From the NCBI GenBank assembly GCA_036258055.1, contig DATAEK010000410.1:1-39472 (forward strand): DNA of 39,472 bases, written 5' to 3'. Below, one piece after another: positions 23,252 through 32,800 of the stretch. Origin of the DNA: DATAEK01 sp036258055. GTDB taxonomy: Bacteria; Acidobacteriota; Vicinamibacteria; Vicinamibacterales; 2-12-FULL-66-21. Within the stretch, counting starts at the first letter, position 1. Every line of letters starts with the position of its first letter. The position numbers were made by a program, and so were the translations under genes. The notes beneath the pieces are model-generated. The model was not told the DNA's origin. It ran no database searches and saw nothing but the letters and a program-made list of their open reading frames with translations.

Positions 23252-25027
23252 CTACTTCCTGCTTTCTTTTCTGAGTGTCCTCGTGACCTGTCCGACGGGT
23301 TTGCCGTCGAGCGTCACGTTGACGCGGACCAGGTAATCGCCCGGCTGCAGTGCACTGATCGTGAAGCCGCCATACGCGACGCGAAGGTCGCCGGTTTTCG
23401 ACGCCGTGATCGTCGCGGGCACGCTCGCAATTGGTGTCCCCTGGTCTGACGATGCCAAATCGATCGACGCCGCCAACTCGCCGGAGGCCGTTCCGTAGAC
23501 TTCCAGGTACGCGACAGCGGCAGGGTCCTCGTCGCTGAACAGCAGCTTTGCGGCGAACGCACGGTTTTGCGGAATGCCGAGCAGGAGCGTGCTGAACCTC
23601 AGCGGATCCGCACGCATCAGCTCCGCGCGCAGGTTGCTATCCACGGTCCCCACACGGCCCGATGTGTCGGCCGCCGCGACGCGCAACCGGTATGCGCCTG
23701 CCGGCGCGGTCAGTGCCGACATGACGGGGCTGCGGTTGAAGTCCGAGGGCTCCGCAGTCCATTGGCGGATCAACTTGTCTTTGTCGTCGAAGAGCGCGAC
23801 CGCGGCCGACGCGAGCTTGGCCGATGCGTCCGATGTCTCGAAGAGCGTGACGATCTTCAGCTGCTCATCGCCCGCGTTTCGCGAGGCGTACCCCGCGGCG
23901 CGAAGGGGGAGCTCCCGGTAGACTGCCGGCACTCGCAGCATTTCGCGCGGTGTCGGTGGTCCTCCGTGCCCCTCACCCTTGCCGATTGCGATGGCCGGAC
24001 GGACCCGGACCTTGACCCGATCGCGGCTCACGCGGACGTCCACCCGGCGATCCGATCCACGCTCGGATGGCTCGGGATCGAACGACGCCAGGTAGTACGC
24101 CGATGTCTCGCGGGTGATCCTCGCCAGGGCGGTGTCGTTCATGCCGGTCAGCCGGAGAAGTTCCCCGCCGGTCGCGCCGGCGATGTTCTCGAGGCCGGCG
24201 GCCAGGATGTTGGCCGAGCTCTGCGACTTCGTACCGTCGAGGATGTGAACGACGTAGAAATTGACCGGCGCGCGCGCGGCGTTGACCGTGAGGGCCTGAA
24301 AGTCCTCGGTTCGGAGCTGACACAGTCCCGAGCTCGATCCGATTTGTGCCTGCCGTTGAGTATCCGGGCTCGCGAGTGCCGCGGAGAAGAACACAACGGT
24401 CGCCTGAGATTCAGCGGTGATGCTCGCGACGATCCCGTTCAACGCTTGGATGATGATGCCCGCACGGCAGGGATCCTCTGGCGGCGTTCCCGAAGAGGAC
24501 TGACCCTTGATGCCGGCGATCGCTCCCCGCACCGTACCGATTTCGTTCGTGAGAGGCACGACGGCGCCGCCGCGACGAACGCTGATGAGGCCGACCCGGT
24601 CGCGGGGCGACAGCGTGCCCAACAGGTGTCCGATCGCGCTCTTCATCGGTTGCTCGCGGCCGGCGTCGATCGACTCTTCGTCGAAGACGAGGAGCAGGTC
24701 TCGCCCTGATTCAGCCTGGGCATTGGTCGAAAACGGCGCCGCCAGTGACGGCTGCGCGCTTCCACCGCCGCTGCCCACAATCTTCACGAACTCGAGCGAT
24801 CGGATCTCGCGCGTCTTGCCATCGACCTTGAGGGCGACATCTGTCGGCTTCAAATCGACCACTGGCTGACCATCGTCACCAATCGCGCGGAAGGCGAGCA
24901 CCGCGACCGGGCCTTTCGGCCGCCCTCCCGCCTGGCCGGAGCCGGTGAGTACGAACGATCCACCTGGCGAGCACGACCACACGATCGTCGTCAGCGCAAG
25001 CGCGCGCGACCAGCGGCCTGTCAGCAT
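23252..25027 (-). CDS. Second exported VWA-domain protein, acidobacterial type
   Basis: A hydrophobic N-terminus with a possible lipobox-like Cys (ALALTTIVWSCSPGG) is followed by the family module FRAIGDDGQPVVDLKPTDVA and VDGKTREIRSLE. The VWA core has DLLLVFDEESIDAGREQPM, DRVGLISVRRGG, ATVVFFSAALASP and ITRETSAYYLASFDPEP. The last ~250 residues are predicted beta-rich domains. It parallels the protein at 14160-16265 in layout but is divergent and ~110 residues shorter. It is transcribed away from the BNR-repeat gene at 25103, with only 75 bases between the two starts. The ligand and partner are unknown. Confidence 0.82.
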   Translation of the reverse strand: MLTGRWSRALALTTIVWSCSPGGSFVLTGSGQAGGRPKGPVAVLAFRAIGDDGQPVVDLKPTDVALKVDGKTREIRSLEFVKIVGSGGGSAQPSLAAPFSTNAQAESGRDLLLVFDEESIDAGREQPMKSAIGHLLGTLSPRDRVGLISVRRGGAVVPLTNEIGTVRGAIAGIKGQSSSGTPPEDPCRAGIIIQALNGIVASITAESQATVVFFSAALASPDTQRQAQIGSSSGLCQLRTEDFQALTVNAARAPVNFYVVHILDGTKSQSSANILAAGLENIAGATGGELLRLTGMNDTALARITRETSAYYLASFDPEPSERGSDRRVDVRVSRDRVKVRVRPAIAIGKGEGHGGPPTPREMLRVPAVYRELPLRAAGYASRNAGDEQLKIVTLFETSDASAKLASAAVALFDDKDKLIRQWTAEPSDFNRSPVMSALTAPAGAYRLRVAAADTSGRVGTVDSNLRAELMRADPLRFSTLLLGIPQNRAFAAKLLFSDEDPAAVAYLEVYGTASGELAASIDLASSDQGTPIASVPATITASKTGDLRVAYGGFTISALQPGDYLVRVNVTLDGKPVGQVTRTLRKESRK

Positions 25028-25061
25028 GCGCAGAGGATACCCCCAAAACTATCGCCGCTCG

Positions 25062-25094
25062 TATAATCTCCCGCACATGCTCGCTTTCTGGAGG
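25062..25094 (+). promoter_or_regulatory. -10 box TATAAT and GGAGG site of the first BNR-repeat gene
   Basis: TATAAT at 25062-25067 lies in the 75-base divergent gap, and GGAGG at 25090-25094 sits eight bases before the ATG at 25103. A -35 is not obvious. The compact gap could coordinate this gene with the VWA gene on the other strand. Confidence 0.5.
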
Positions 25095-25102
25095 CTGCCT
25101 GA

Positions 25103-28100
25103 ATGAGGCCGTATCGTTTGTTTGCCATAGGTCTTGCCGTGGCGGTCGCACTTGCTGGTCAGTCCCTCATCGGTCGCTCCGATCAGGGCTCGGCGGGCCG
25201 TGCCGCCGCCGGACCGTTTGATGCGCTCCACTTCCGGCCGATCGGACCGGCATCGATGTCGGGCCGCATTTCAGATCTCGCGGTGTACGAGGCCAATCCC
25301 GCGATCTTCTACGTCGGTACCGCACACGGCGGTGTCTGGAAGACCACCAACAACGGCACGACCTTCGAGGCGCAATTGCAGGATCAGGGCTTGATGTCGA
25401 TCGGCGACGTCGCCGTGTCGCAGAGCAATCCCGATCTCGTGTATGTCGGCACCGGGGAATCGAACAATCGCCAGAGCACGTCATGGGGCGACGGCGTCTA
25501 CAAGTCGACCGACGGCGGCAAGACCTACACGAACGTCGGACTGCGCGCCTCCAAACACATCAACCGCATCGTCATCGATCCGCGGAATACCGATATCGTG
25601 TTCGTCGCCGCAACCGGTCCGCTGTTTGGGTCGGGCGGCGACCGCGGCGTGTACAAGACGATCGACGGAGGGAAGACCTGGAAGCAGGTGCTGAAGGTCG
25701 ACGACGACACCGGCGCCAACGACCTTGCGATGGATTCTTCGAACAGCCAGATTCTCTATGCCTCCACGTATCAGCGTCGGCGCACGGCGTGCTGCATGAA
25801 CGGCGGTGGACCCGGTAGCGGCATCTGGAAGAGCACGGACGGCGGTGAGACGTGGACGCGTCTCAAGGAGGGAGTCCCCGCGGGATCGCTCGGTCGTATC
25901 GCACTCGACGTGTACCGCCGGCGCTCGAACATTCTCTACTCGCTCATCGAGGGGCCGGCGCCGCCCGGCGGTCGCGGGGGCGGCCGTGGCGCGGCGGGGG
26001 GTGAAGAAGGTCCGGGCGGGGAGGCTGCGGCAGGCGGGCAGGCCGGTGGCCGCGGCGCGGCGCAGCCGCTCAACACTCAACCGACGGGTCTCTATCGCTC
26101 AGATGATGCGGGCGCAACCTGGCGGAAGGTGAACAACGCCAACCCGCGCCCGATGTATTTCAGCCAGGTGCGCATCGATCCGAACGACCCTGACGTCGTC
26201 TACCTCGGCGGGGTCGACCTCCATCAGACTCTCGACGGCGGCAAGACGATCAACACCGCCGCCGCGTCGCGGATCCACTCGGACCATCACGCAATCTGGG
26301 TCGATCCGTCGAACTCGGATCACGTGATGATCGGCAACGACGGCGGTTTGGCCATCTCGTACGACAAAGCGAAGACGTGGAACTTCCTGCAGAACCTGCC
26401 AGTCGGGCTGTTCTACCACGTGAGCTACGACATGGCGACGCCCTACAACGTCTGCGGTGGCATGCAGGACAACTACGACTGGTGCGGGCCGAGCCAGGTG
26501 CGCGGCGTCGCAGGCATTGCGAATTACAACTGGACCACGATTCAGGGGGGCGACGGGTTCGTCGTCCTGCAGGATCCCACCGACCCGCGCGTCGCCTTCA
26601 GCGAGTCGCAGGACGGCAACATGGTGCGCGTGGATCGCGTCACTGGCGAGACGATCTCGATCCGGCCGCAGGCCGCTGACGGTGAGCCGGCGCTGCGGTG
26701 GCATTGGGACACCCCCCTCATCCACTCTCCACACGATTCGAAGGTTCTGTACGCGGGTGCGAACAAGGTGTTTCGTTCGGCGGATCGCGGTCTCTCCTGG
26801 GTGGCGGTCAGCCCGGACCTGACAACCAACACGAACCGCGACGACATCGTCACCATGAGCGTAAAGGGCAGCGAGATTCAGATCTCGCGCAACGATGGCA
26901 TCGCCGCATGGCCCACGATCGTCTCGCTGGCCGAGTCCCCAAAGAAGGCCGGGATCCTCTACGCCGGCACCGACGACGGGATGCTGCAGGTGTCGCGGGA
27001 TGCCGGCAAGACCTGGACGAACGTGATCGAGAAGGTGCCCGGAATCCCCAAGGGCATCTTCGTCTCGGAGCTGGTGCCATCGAAGTACGACGAGGGTACC
27101 GTCTACGCGACGTTCGACGGCCATCGGCAGAACGAGTACGGCACCTACATCTTCGTCAGCCACGACTACGGGCAGACGTGGCAGGCGACCAACGGCAGTC
27201 TGAAGGACGAAGTCGCGCGAACGCTGACCGAGGATCTCAAGAACCCGGACGTGCTGTATCTCGGGACCGAGACCGGTCTGTTCGTCTCGACCGATCGCGC
27301 GAAGACGTGGACGCGGATCAAGGCCAACCTGCCGACCGTTCGCATCGACGAGATCACGCTACACCCGCGGGACAATGCGATGCTGCTTGCGACGCACGGT
27401 CGCGCGATCTGGATCCTCGACAACCTCGCTCCGATCCAGGAGTACGCGGCGGCGCAGTCCGCGACAACAGACGCGAAGCTCTTCACCCCGCCGCCGGCGT
27501 CGATGTTCAGGAGGCCGGCGCGCGATCGCAACTACGAGTTCTGGGGCGATCAGACCTTTTTCGGCGAGAACCCGCCGCAGGCTGCGGTTCTGACCTGGCT
27601 GCTCAAGAAGCCGGCAAACGACGTCGCCTTGAAGATCACCGATGCGACCGGTCGCGTTGTTCGTGACATCTCGGGACCAGTCCTCGCCAACAGCGCCAAG
27701 GCGGGCCTGCAGTCGGCCTGTTGGGATCTGCGTGTGGAGCCCGCGCCGGCCGCTGCGGCCGCTGGAGGCGCACGCGGCCGGGGCGGCGAAGGTGGTGCGG
27801 GCCGTCAGGGCGGCGGCGAGGCGCAGGCTTCCGGTGGCGCAGCAGCGGCTGGTGGCCGCGGCGGACAGAATCAACAGAGTCCCTTCGGGGCTGGCTGCGG
27901 CAGTGCTGGTGGCGGTGGGGGTGGAGGCGGATTCGGTGGCGGCGGTGCGACGAACGCCGGTCCATACGTGCTGCCAGGCGTCTATACCGTCGCGCTCATC
28001 GTTGATGGCAAGCCGCTCGACTCGAAGCCGCTTCGTGTCACCGCGGATCCCGAGGTCGTGCTGACCGAAGTCGAGCGCAAGAAGCTCTACGACATGGCGA

Positions 28101-28588
28101 TGGAGCTGCACGATCTGCACAAGAGCGCAAGCGAGGTGGCGAACCAGATCGGGCCTTTCAACACCCGTGTCACGGAGCTCTCGAAAGAAGTCGAAGGCAA
28201 GAGCGACATTCCTGCCGACGTCAAGGCATCGTTCGATTCGGTGAGCAAGGATCTCGCCGCGCTGGCACCGAAATTCACGGCGCCGGCCGCTGGCCGCGGC
28301 GGCGGCGGTGGCGGTGGCGGTGGGCGAGGCGGCGCGCCGCCGACGCCGATGGCGAAACTCAATCAGGCCAAGAACGGGCTGATGGGCGGTATGTGGCCGA
28401 CCGAGCAGACCATGAAGGCCTACAACGAAGCGAAGGTCGAAATTCCGAAGGCGATCAACGACGCTAACGCGCTCTTCGTGAAGGCGGCCGCGCTCAGCTC
28501 TTCGCTCGCGAAATACAACGTCACGCTCACGGCGCCGACCCCGACGAAACCGCCCGCGACGGTAACGAAGAGCAAGACGAAGAAATAG
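25103..28588 (+). CDS. Giant exported sortilin/BNR-repeat beta-propeller protein with Gly-rich inserts
   Basis: A signal peptide (MRPYRLFAIGLAVAVALAGQ) precedes ~750 residues of BNR/Asp-box repeats, seen as recurring S-x-D-x-G-x-T-W blades: STDGGKTYTN, TIDGGKTWKQV, STDGGETWTR, SDDAGATWRKV, SRDAGKTWTN, STDRAKTWTRI. This is the VPS10/sortilin-like propeller often labelled glycosyl hydrolase, although no catalytic residues can be named. The C-terminal third has a FlgD-like beta domain and a helical tail. Gly/Ala/Arg-rich inserts occur at about residues 290-325, 881-953 and 1062-1083. A propeller of this size suggests binding to a large extracellular ligand or peptide. It is homologous to the protein at 29897-33187 and close in length (1161 against 1096 residues). 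Confidence 0.88.
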   Translation: MRPYRLFAIGLAVAVALAGQSLIGRSDQGSAGRAAAGPFDALHFRPIGPASMSGRISDLAVYEANPAIFYVGTAHGGVWKTTNNGTTFEAQLQDQGLMSIGDVAVSQSNPDLVYVGTGESNNRQSTSWGDGVYKSTDGGKTYTNVGLRASKHINRIVIDPRNTDIVFVAATGPLFGSGGDRGVYKTIDGGKTWKQVLKVDDDTGANDLAMDSSNSQILYASTYQRRRTACCMNGGGPGSGIWKSTDGGETWTRLKEGVPAGSLGRIALDVYRRRSNILYSLIEGPAPPGGRGGGRGAAGGEEGPGGEAAAGGQAGGRGAAQPLNTQPTGLYRSDDAGATWRKVNNANPRPMYFSQVRIDPNDPDVVYLGGVDLHQTLDGGKTINTAAASRIHSDHHAIWVDPSNSDHVMIGNDGGLAISYDKAKTWNFLQNLPVGLFYHVSYDMATPYNVCGGMQDNYDWCGPSQVRGVAGIANYNWTTIQGGDGFVVLQDPTDPRVAFSESQDGNMVRVDRVTGETISIRPQAADGEPALRWHWDTPLIHSPHDSKVLYAGANKVFRSADRGLSWVAVSPDLTTNTNRDDIVTMSVKGSEIQISRNDGIAAWPTIVSLAESPKKAGILYAGTDDGMLQVSRDAGKTWTNVIEKVPGIPKGIFVSELVPSKYDEGTVYATFDGHRQNEYGTYIFVSHDYGQTWQATNGSLKDEVARTLTEDLKNPDVLYLGTETGLFVSTDRAKTWTRIKANLPTVRIDEITLHPRDNAMLLATHGRAIWILDNLAPIQEYAAAQSATTDAKLFTPPPASMFRRPARDRNYEFWGDQTFFGENPPQAAVLTWLLKKPANDVALKITDATGRVVRDISGPVLANSAKAGLQSACWDLRVEPAPAAAAAGGARGRGGEGGAGRQGGGEAQASGGAAAAGGRGGQNQQSPFGAGCGSAGGGGGGGGFGGGGATNAGPYVLPGVYTVALIVDGKPLDSKPLRVTADPEVVLTEVERKKLYDMAMELHDLHKSASEVANQIGPFNTRVTELSKEVEGKSDIPADVKASFDSVSKDLAALAPKFTAPAAGRGGGGGGGGGRGGAPPTPMAKLNQAKNGLMGGMWPTEQTMKAYNEAKVEIPKAINDANALFVKAAALSSSLAKYNVTLTAPTPTKPPATVTKSKTKK

Positions 28589-28593
28589 GAGGC

Positions 28594-29094
28594 ATGCGCC
28601 TTCTTTTTGGTCGTAGCGACATCGTGGCACCCGCACGCAAGCGCGCCGCTCCGGTCAAGACGTTCGGCCTGACGCACGTCGCTCTCGCCGTTCGCGATCC
28701 GCGACGATCGCTCCGCTTCTATGAAGCCGTCCTTGGGATGGTGGCCGTCTACGAGCAGGACGATTTCATCCAGGCGCAGACTCCTGGCAGCCGTGACGTG
28801 ATCGTGTTCGAGCGCAAGCCGCGTCAGGCCGGCAGGATCGGCGGCGTCGCGCATTTCGGGTTTCGGCTGACCAGACCGTCCGACCTCGAGCGCGCCCTCG
28901 CCGCGATTCGCAAAGCGGGCGGCAAGATCCGGGATCACGGCGAGTTCATTCCTGGCGAGCCGTACGTCTTCTTCCGCGACCCCGACGGCTACGAGGTCGA
29001 AATCTGGTACGAGCTGCCGACGCCGGTCGATCCGCCCGAAACTCTCGCACCACGTGTCAGACGGCGCACCCGCTCGTCGACGTCGCGACGCTGA
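28594..29094 (+). CDS. VOC-superfamily protein (glyoxalase/bleomycin-resistance/dioxygenase fold)
   Basis: The 166-residue protein has two beta-alpha-beta-beta-beta modules of the vicinal oxygen chelate fold. It has LTHVALAVRDPRRSLRFYEA in the first and VAHFGFRLTRP...YVFFRDPDGYEVEIWYE in the second. Metal-ligand candidates are the His of LTHVAL, the His of VAHFG and the Glu of YEVEIW. The substrate is unknown. An AGGAGG overlaps the stop of the BNR gene but is only one base from this ATG; a GTG at 28624 is a possible alternative start. The C-terminus is an Arg/Ser-rich tail. It is probably cotranscribed with the BNR gene, five bases away. Confidence 0.85.
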   Translation: MRLLFGRSDIVAPARKRAAPVKTFGLTHVALAVRDPRRSLRFYEAVLGMVAVYEQDDFIQAQTPGSRDVIVFERKPRQAGRIGGVAHFGFRLTRPSDLERALAAIRKAGGKIRDHGEFIPGEPYVFFRDPDGYEVEIWYELPTPVDPPETLAPRVRRRTRSSTSRR

Positions 29095-29309
29095 CATTTC
29101 AGGCTTTCCTCACCGGCCGGTCACGACACACGAGGCGCAGCACTCGGGCCGGATTTCGAGCTGACGAGTGGCGGCAATGAAGAGGGCGCGCTGGCCTTCG
29201 CGCACATGTTCGTCGTGTGGGGACCGAGGCGGTGAGTTAGTTCGTCGTCGCCTCACTGCGGCCGGTGCCGCGGGCCGCAGCGTGAAGCGCGGGATGCGGG
29301 GACGGGGCG
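29095..29309. other. Intergenic region with nothing recognised
   Basis: The region holds GC-rich sequence between the VOC gene (plus) and the convergent coiled-coil gene (minus). An open frame runs through it into the second BNR gene but lacks coding character. I see no clear hairpin with a T-run, repeat or RNA gene. Confidence 0.5.
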
Positions 29310-29663
29310 TTACTGCCGGTCTGGCGGCGAGGGCTTCATGCCGTCGAGCACCCGATCAAGTTTTCGTTCGAGCCGTCCGAGATGGCCATCGGTCCGTGCA
29401 AATCCAGCGTCGACCTTCTCGTCCAGGAGTGCAATCTTCTCGTCGAGACGCGCAAAGCCCGCGTCCATCTTCGTGTCGAGGCGCTCGTACGCGAACTCTG
29501 TGTACTGCCGCTGTTCAAGAAACGCCGCATCCACAGCGTCAAAGGCTGCATGCACGCGACGAAACTCCGCATCCACGCCATCGAACCGCTGATGCATTGA
29601 GATCGAGAGTGCCTCTACTCTCTCTTCGAGCGCCTGCACCCTCACCGTCAGATCGTCAGCCAT
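29310..29663 (-). CDS. Small coiled-coil protein of unknown function
   Basis: The 117-residue protein is almost entirely heptad-type coiled coil, rich in Leu, Phe, Asp and Glu. It carries two near copies of DAGFARxD (KMDAGFARLDEK and KVDAGFARTDGH) and a related block (RFDGVDAEFRRVHAAFDAVD). It has no membrane segment or signal peptide. The start at 29663 (MADDLTVRVQ) has GGAG just upstream and a TAGACT box at 29688-29693 that fits as a promoter; the longer start at 29690 would overlap that box. Similar short coiled-coil proteins are common and often lack assigned functions. It runs opposite to its neighbours. Confidence 0.72.
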   Translation of the reverse strand: MADDLTVRVQALEERVEALSISMHQRFDGVDAEFRRVHAAFDAVDAAFLEQRQYTEFAYERLDTKMDAGFARLDEKIALLDEKVDAGFARTDGHLGRLERKLDRVLDGMKPSPPDRQ

Positions 29664-29840
29664 CGCTCCGCCTTTCCGGGAGTCTACCATCGTCGTTGGC
29701 GATTCGCTTGAGCACGATGTGTTCCGATTTCGAATCCCCCATGTTCATCGGTCGTCATTCGGGATCGTCGCTTCGACGAGGCAGAAACCGAGAGGTCGTG
29801 GGCAGTTTCCCGACGCGGATTCTGCGACCTCAGCTGCTCT

Positions 29841-29868
29841 TTCACTCGGTTCCCGTTCCGACTACACT
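29841..29868 (+). promoter_or_regulatory. Candidate promoter of the second BNR-repeat gene
   Basis: TTCACT (29841-29846, four of six matches to TTGACA) and TACACT (29863-29868) are 16 bases apart. Transcription would start ~20 bases before the ATG at 29897, leaving a short leader that holds AGGAGG at 29882-29887, nine bases before the ATG. Confidence 0.5.
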
Positions 29869-29896
29869 TTTCGGAATCCGCAGGAGGACCTCAGCG

Positions 29897-32800
29897 ATGG
29901 TGCGCGTCTCACGGCGTCCGATCTTCGTCATCTCGGCAGCCCTTCTGATCCTGCCTGGTGTTCTGACCTTCGACATGCGTGCCCAGACGTCGTCGGCGCA
30001 GCCGGCGGCGGCATCGTCGAGCATCGACCCGATGGTGCTCAAGGGTTTCCAGTGGCGGAGCATCGGGCCGGCGCGCGGCGGACGCTCGATTGCGGTCAGC
30101 GGCGTCAAGGGCCGTCCCAAGGAAGCGTACTTCGGCGCGGTCGGTGGCGGGCTCTGGAAAACGACTGACGGCGGCCAGTCGTGGACGGCGGTGACGGACG
30201 GACAGCTCGGATCGTCGTCGGTCGGCGCGGTCGCGGTCTCGGAATCCAACCCTGACGTTGTCTACATCGGGATGGGGGAAGCGTGCATCCGCGGCAACAT
30301 CATGCCTGGTGACGGCGTCTACAGATCGACGGATGCCGGCAAGACGTGGACCCGAGTCGGTTTCGCTGACTCGCAGGCCATCGCCAAAATCCGCATCCAT
30401 CCGACCAATCCCAATATCGTCTTCGTTGCCTCCTTCGGCAAGTACGGAGTGCCGAGTGAGGAGCGTGGTGTCTTCAAGACGACGGACGGCGGGAAGACCT
30501 GGCGCAAAGTGCTGTTCCGCGACAACAAGACCGGCGCCGTCGACGTCGCCATCGATCGGCGAAATCCCAACCTGATGTACGCGGCCCTGTGGGAGGCGTA
30601 CCGCGTCGAGTATCAGATGTCGAGCGGCGGTCCTGGCAGCGGCCTCTTCAAGTCGACCGATGGCGGCGAGAAGTGGACCGAGATCACACGCAATCAGGGA
30701 CTGCCAGCCGGCGTTGTCGGCAAGATCGGAATAGCGGTGTCCGGCGCGGAGTCGAACCGTCTGTATGCCCTCTTCGAGAACGAGAACGGCGGGCTGTTCG
30801 TGTCCGACGATGCCGGCACGAGCTGGACGCTGGTGAATTCGAACCGCAGCGTTCGGCAGCGCGCGTTCTACTACACGCACGTCATCGCGGATCCCGCCAA
30901 TAAAGACACGGTCTACCTGCTCAACACCAGCGCGTTCCGTTCCACTGATGGCGGCAAGACGTTGAGCAACGTCGGCGGTGGCACGCACGGCGACCATCAC
31001 GATCTCTGGATCGATCCCGACGATCCGAAGCATCTCGTCATCGGCAACGACGGTGGCGGCGCGGTCTCGATGGCTGGCGGCGGTCAGGTGTGGTCCGCGC
31101 AGGACTTCGCGACGGGCCAGTTCTATCACGTAGCGACGACGAAGCACGTGCCGTATCACGTCTGCGGCGCGCAGCAGGACAACAGCACGTTGTGCGTGCC
31201 GAGCGAGGCCGGAGGCGGCCGCGGCGGCGGTGGCGGCGGCGGACGCGGCGCCGTGCCGGTGACCTACGTCGCCGGCGGCGGTGAGCCCGGCTACATCGCG
31301 CCCGATCCAAAGGATGCCGAAGTGTTCTTCGCCGGCGCGAACAATGGGTCGTTCCTCACGCGGCTCGATCGACGCACGGGTGAGCTCCGCGAGGTCAACC
31401 CGTATCCGCGGATGTTCTCGGGCGAACCGTCGAGCGCGCTCGTCGAGCGCTGGCAGTGGACCTATCCAATCATTTTCTCGCAGGTCGATCCGAATGTTCT
31501 CTACACCTCGTCGCAGCACGTGTGGAAGACGGTTGACGGCGGACAGACGTGGGAGAAGATCAGTCCGGACCTGACGCGGCACGATCCGAAGACGATGGGG
31601 GACTCCGGCGGGCCGATCACGCACGACATGAACAGCCCCGAAGTCTATGCGACGGTCTTCGCGCTCGGGCCTGGCAAGACGGACGTCAACGTGTTGTGGG
31701 CGGGATCCGACGACGGCGTCGTGCAGGTCACACGTGACGGCGGAAAGACCTGGACGAACGTGACCCCGAAGGAAATGCCAGACCTCGGTCGAGTCAGCCA
31801 GATCGACGCGTCCAAGTTCGACGCCGGGAGCGCGTACGTCGCGGTGAAGAAGATGCTGCTCAATGATCTGTCGCCGTACATCTTCCGGACGCACGACTAC
31901 GGCAAGACGTGGACGAAAATCGTGGCCGGCATCCGCCCGACCGACTTCGTGCACGTCGTTCGCGAGGATCCGGCGCGGCGCGGCTTGCTCTATGCCGGCA
32001 CCGAGCACGGGTTCTACGTTTCGTACGACGACGGCGATCACTGGGAATCGTTGTCGCTGAACCTGCCCAACACGCAGATCTCCGACATCTGGGTCGAGAT
32101 GAGCTCGATTGCGATTTCAACGATGGGCCGCGGGTTCTACGTCCTCGACGACATCGGACCGATCCGGCAGTCTTCGCCCGAGGTCGCCGCGGCGGCCGAC
32201 GCGTATCTCTTCAAGCCTGCTGACGCCACACGCGGTGCGGGCGGCTCAACGATCAGCTATCTGTTGAAGAAGCCCGCGCAGAACCTGACACTCGACATCC
32301 TCGACGCCAGCGGAACGGTCGTGCGGACGTTTGCCGGTGGCACGGGTGGCGGGCGTGGAGGCCGAGGAGGTCGCGGGCGGGGGGATGCTGGTGCAGGACA
32401 AGCGCCCGCACAGCAGGTTCCACCACAACCTGGCGTGCCTGGCGCCACGCCGACAGAGCAGGCCGGTCGAGGCACACCGTCAGGCGAAGAGGAGGAGGGC
32501 GGGCGCGGCCGCGGTGGCAACCCCACGGCGCCGATGGCGGCCGGCTTCAATCGCTTTTCATGGGATCTTCAGTGCGCGGGCGCGGCCACCTTCCCGGGAA
32601 TGATTCTGTGGGGCGCGAGCACCAACGGTCCGCTCGCTCTGCCGGGCAGCTACCAGGTCCGTCTGACGGTCGACGGCAAGACCCTCACACAGCCGCTGAC
32701 CGTGCGCAAGCACCCGCTGCGTACCACCAGCGACGCTGACCTCAAAGCCCAGTTCGATCTCGGGATGCAGATTCGCGACAAGATCAGCGAAGCCAACAAT

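Noticed and set aside
27745..27960. Frameshift or assembly error in the Gly-rich region of the first BNR gene
   Set aside because: The frame stays open and Gly/Arg-rich inserts also occur in the paralogue, so it reads as a genuine low-complexity insert.
29168..29896. Upstream extension of the second BNR gene by 243 codons
   Set aside because: The extension is Arg/Ser-rich, overlaps the coiled-coil gene, and lies before a strong AGGAGG site and a signal peptide at 29897.
29909..32041. A 710-codon minus-strand frame opposite the second BNR gene
   Set aside because: It mirrors the Asp-box repeat gene codon by codon and has no start signal or recognisable domain.
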